A DNA stretch of 5,199 bases from contig CAIODE010000012.1 in the NCBI GenBank assembly GCA_903856875.1, positions 1 through 5,199 of the forward strand. The letters are read 5' to 3'. Positions 1 through 5,199 of the stretch are shown here, one piece after another. The notes beneath the pieces were generated by a model. It was not told the origin of the DNA. It searched no databases and saw only the letters and a list, made by a program, of their open reading frames with translations. Numbering within the stretch: the stretch's first letter is position 1; each line of letters begins with the position of its first letter. Both the position numbers and the translations under genes were made by a program. This DNA comes from an uncultured Burkholderiales bacterium (GTDB lineage: Bacteria > Pseudomonadota > Gammaproteobacteria > Burkholderiales > Burkholderiaceae_C).

Positions 1-917
1 GCGATGATTTCAGCGCGCACCTTGAGTCGGTCTAGGTTCTGCTGAATCCGTTCACAGCGCACAGGATCTACATCCAAGGCAAGGACGTGCGCTTGGGGAT
101 CGCACTCTAACAAATGGCCGGTTTTGCCACCGGGTGCAGCGCACGCGTCTAGCAATCGCAAGGCTTGATCTGATTTTTGCAAACCCTTCAGTAACAGCGG
201 CGCTGCCAATTGCGCTGCGGCATCTTGCACTGAGACATGCCCTTCTGAAAATCCAGGCAGTTGTTGCACAGGCACAGCCTTGCTCAATTGAACACCCACT
301 TCGCCCACCACTTTGGCCGCAATGTCTTGGGCCTCTAAGGCCTGCAAATAAGCTTGTGCGCTGTGATGCTGAGCGTTGACGCGCAGTGTCATGGGCGCTG
401 CCGATTGGGCGGCTTCTAATATCACTTGCCAATGCTGCGGATGGTCGTTTTGCAAGCGCTTGACCCACCAAGCGGGATGGTTCCACTGCGCCGTGATGTC
501 AGATTCGGTTTGGGCCAACAAGGCTTCGCGTTCTCTTAAAAAACGTCGCAAGCACGCGTTGATAAAAGGCGCTTGCGCGCGCATGTCTTTGTGCCTTCGT
601 GCGGCTTCTACAGCTTGGTTGACCAAGGTGTGAAAGGGGTAAGGCGCCAATTCATCTTGCCATGACAAGGCCAAGGCGGTGCACAACAAAGCGTCTGCTT
701 GTGCAGGCGGTGCTTTGCGGGCCAAGCATTTTCGAAGGGCCACCGCACGCCCCCACCAACGCATGCTTTGAAACGACAAGGCTTGTGCACCGGGTCGCAA
801 ATCTTTGGGCACAGCCTCGATGGCGGCCGTCATGGACCTGCCCGTTTGAACAGCTTGCGCCACTTGCGCTGTAGCTTGTAACAATTGCCAAAGCGGTGCT
901 TGTAAAGTTGGCTGCAA
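1..917 (-). CDS. rsmB: 16S rRNA (cytosine-967-C5)-methyltransferase RsmB, 3' end beyond window
   Basis: RsmB (Fmu/Sun) uses S-adenosylmethionine to methylate carbon 5 of C967 in 16S rRNA during assembly of the small ribosomal subunit in the cytoplasm. The frame is open for 305 codons and leaves the window without a stop. Residues 1-140 form the NusB-like RNA-binding domain, with LVNQAV at 98-103 and FINACLRRF at 118-126. Next come HPAWW at 147-151, PMTLRVN at 175-181 and VQD at 230-232. The Rossmann methyltransferase domain then starts with the SAM-binding motif DACAAPGGKT at 257-266 and acidic D282 in ALDVD. Compared with E. coli RsmB (429 residues), about 125 residues are missing, including both active-site cysteines, so catalytic competence cannot be judged here. 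The only in-frame start after the upstream TGA and before Met29 is TTG at 917; residues between it and Met29 (LWQLLQATAQ and following) look like normal RsmB sequence, and GAAGG lies six bases upstream. Glutamine is mostly CAA. It lies 26 bases after the LemA-like gene and is probably co-transcribed with it. Identification is firm. Confidence 0.95.
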   Translation of the reverse strand, partial: MQPTLQAPLWQLLQATAQVAQAVQTGRSMTAAIEAVPKDLRPGAQALSFQSMRWWGRAVALRKCLARKAPPAQADALLCTALALSWQDELAPYPFHTLVNQAVEAARRHKDMRAQAPFINACLRRFLREREALLAQTESDITAQWNHPAWWVKRLQNDHPQHWQVILEAAQSAAPMTLRVNAQHHSAQAYLQALEAQDIAAKVVGEVGVQLSKAVPVQQLPGFSEGHVSVQDAAAQLAAPLLLKGLQKSDQALRLLDACAAPGGKTGHLLECDPQAHVLALDVDPVRCERIQQNLDRLKVRAEII

Positions 918-923
918 ATGGAA

Positions 924-928
924 CCTTC
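924..928 (-). promoter_or_regulatory. Shine-Dalgarno site of rsmB, supporting a TTG start
   Basis: On the minus strand GAAGG is followed by a six-base spacer and then TTG at 917-915. No ATG or GTG exists between the upstream in-frame TGA and this TTG. The next in-frame ATG (831-833, Met29) would remove conserved N-terminal residues of the NusB-like domain. The site therefore decides the start call. The spacing is good for ribosome binding; actual use is inferred. Confidence 0.7.
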
Positions 929-943
929 AATGATGCCTGAGCG

Positions 944-1531
944 TCAGGCGAGCAAGTCTGCAATGTCCAGCGTTTGCGCGGGCACGAAATTCACTTGCTT
1001 GGCCAGCACACTGGCTGGAAATTGCAACACCGCTTCGTTGTACTTAGTGGCGGCTTGGTTGTAAGCGTCCATCAATGGCCAAGCCTGCGCTTTCAATCGG
1101 TCAAACTTATAAGGCAGTGGATCAATGAACCACGTGGCTTCGCCACTTTGGCCCGCTCGCACTTCCGTTTTGGCCCATGCGGCCAAAGCCAATCTTTCTT
1201 GGTTGACCTTTTGCATCACCACAGCAGAAAGAGGCTGCGTTCGCGCCAAATCCAAGCTGTTAGAAAGGGCCTCCAGAATGTTCAAAAGATTCAGGTCACG
1301 CTCATTTTTCAACAAGGCTTCTGGCAATGCTGCTTCTTCCATTTCACTCAGCATGTCGCGCATGGACGCTGGCAAATTGCCTTGCAGCCACACCAACACG
1401 CGAAGCAGTTGTGCATCTACTGCCGCAAACTGTTTGGCCACGCTTGCGCGCAACACCACCAAACGGTTGTAGGCGCCAACAGCCCAAAAAAACAGGACTG
1501 CCAAGAAGGAGCAGAAAATCAGAAGGGCCAT
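944..1531 (-). CDS. LemA-family membrane protein, divergent
   Basis: This is a 195-residue protein with one N-terminal hydrophobic segment (about residues 2-20) followed by YNRLVVLR at 21-28, the junction typical of LemA proteins (Pfam LemA family). The rest is predicted to be soluble and helical. The C-terminal part keeps the LemA signature: YNQAATKYNEAV ending at 168, then FPASVLAK at 171-178 and a short tail. Length is usual for the family. It departs from canonical LemA after VDAQL (38-42): where most members have an Arg-rich stretch followed by DLIPNLV, this protein has LRVLVWLQGNLPAS. No catalytic residues are known for LemA proteins and their biochemical role is unsettled, so no function is assigned. 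The ATG at 1531 places the membrane segment at the very N-terminus, as expected, but no Shine-Dalgarno sequence precedes it. The gene follows the rpoC terminator by about 30 bases and precedes rsmB by 26 bases. Being next to rsmB does not by itself imply a role in ribosome work. Confidence 0.85.
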   Translation of the reverse strand: MALLIFCSFLAVLFFWAVGAYNRLVVLRASVAKQFAAVDAQLLRVLVWLQGNLPASMRDMLSEMEEAALPEALLKNERDLNLLNILEALSNSLDLARTQPLSAVVMQKVNQERLALAAWAKTEVRAGQSGEATWFIDPLPYKFDRLKAQAWPLMDAYNQAATKYNEAVLQFPASVLAKQVNFVPAQTLDIADLLA

Positions 1532-1542
1532 GTTGTTGTCAT
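1519..1542 (-). other. Short upstream reading frame overlapping the LemA-like start (speculative)
   Basis: An ATG at 1542-1540 opens a seven-codon frame (MTTTWPF) ending at TGA 1521-1519. It is out of frame with the LemA-like gene and overlaps its ATG by a few codons. It has no Shine-Dalgarno sequence of its own. It may be chance, since the leader is rich in A and C. If translated, it would end just inside the LemA-like gene and could affect initiation there. Confidence 0.15.
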
Positions 1543-1561
1543 TGTGAATGAAAACGTCTTC

Positions 1562-1602
1562 AAAAAAAACGCCCCTGGCCGCGTTAACGGATCAGAGGCG
1601 TT
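1562..1602 (-). terminator. Intrinsic terminator after rpoC
   Basis: Read on the minus strand, the arm AACGCCTCTG (1602-1593) pairs with CAGGGGCGTT (1577-1568) over ten consecutive pairs, one of them G-U. The 15-base loop can itself form a small CCG/CGG stem. The 3' arm runs into eight consecutive T residues (1569-1562). It begins 28 bases after the rpoC stop, so it most likely ends the RNA polymerase subunit transcript. On the plus strand the stem is followed only by a broken T-run, so it looks mainly one-directional. Folding energy was not computed. Confidence 0.88.
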
Positions 1603-1630
1603 CTTCATTCCGACCTAAGCCGGAAATTGA

Positions 1631-5199
<3,569 letters not shown>

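Noticed and set aside
52..486. Minus-strand open frame of 144 codons in another frame of rsmB
   Set aside because: It is Arg-, Ser- and Cys-rich with no family likeness, while the correct rsmB frame is open across the whole stretch with all expected motifs.
1..917. Possible frameshift or pseudogene in rsmB
   Set aside because: Codon-by-codon reading from TTG 917 to the left edge shows no stop and conserved motifs in one frame. The gene is intact as far as it can be seen.
1486..1492. Run of seven T (coding strand) in the LemA-like gene as a possible phase-variation tract
   Set aside because: It encodes Leu-Phe-Phe-Trp in the membrane segment, where Phe runs are expected, and seven bases is short for a slippage switch.
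1582..1589. Palindrome CGTTAACG as a possible operator
   Set aside because: It sits inside the terminator loop and is explained by the small inner stem there. No second copy was noticed nearby.
974..1618. Plus-strand open frame of 214 codons opposite the LemA-like gene
   Set aside because: It lies antisense to a gene with clear LemA features, its product is rich in Gln, His and Arg with no recognisable domain, and it runs through the rpoC terminator. It is a shadow.

Overview
This window is an ordinary housekeeping segment of a betaproteobacterial chromosome, read entirely from the minus strand. The protein sequences point to Burkholderiales and most likely Comamonadaceae (Limnohabitans- or Rhodoferax-like). 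That placement rests on remembered resemblance of the RpoC, LemA-like and RsmB sequences and was not tested by a search. I see no mobile elements, CRISPR arrays, tRNA or rRNA genes, or horizontally acquired cargo.

Layout in the direction of transcription (right to left): (1) 5199-1631 is rpoC, the RNA polymerase beta' subunit. It lacks about the first 220 residues, which lie beyond the right edge. (2) 1630-1532 is a 99-base intergenic region holding a strong intrinsic terminator. (3) 1531-944 encodes a 195-residue, single-membrane-segment LemA-family protein with a divergent N-terminal half. (4) 943-918 is a 26-base gap with a Shine-Dalgarno site. (5) 917-1 is the first 305 codons of rsmB, the 16S rRNA m5C967 methyltransferase, starting at a TTG codon and running off the left edge. 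No intergenic stretch exceeds 100 bases.

rpoC ends the RNA polymerase beta/beta' transcription unit, closed by the terminator. The LemA-like gene and rsmB are tightly spaced and probably share one transcript, supplied by read-through of the terminator or by a promoter squeezed between it and the LemA-like start. RpoC makes RNA and RsmB modifies ribosomal RNA, so both belong to core gene expression. The role of the LemA-like membrane protein is unknown.

I found no convincing undescribed system. The points most worth a second look are the divergent LemA-like protein, the close packing of the terminator against a LemA-like start with no Shine-Dalgarno, and the TTG start of rsmB.
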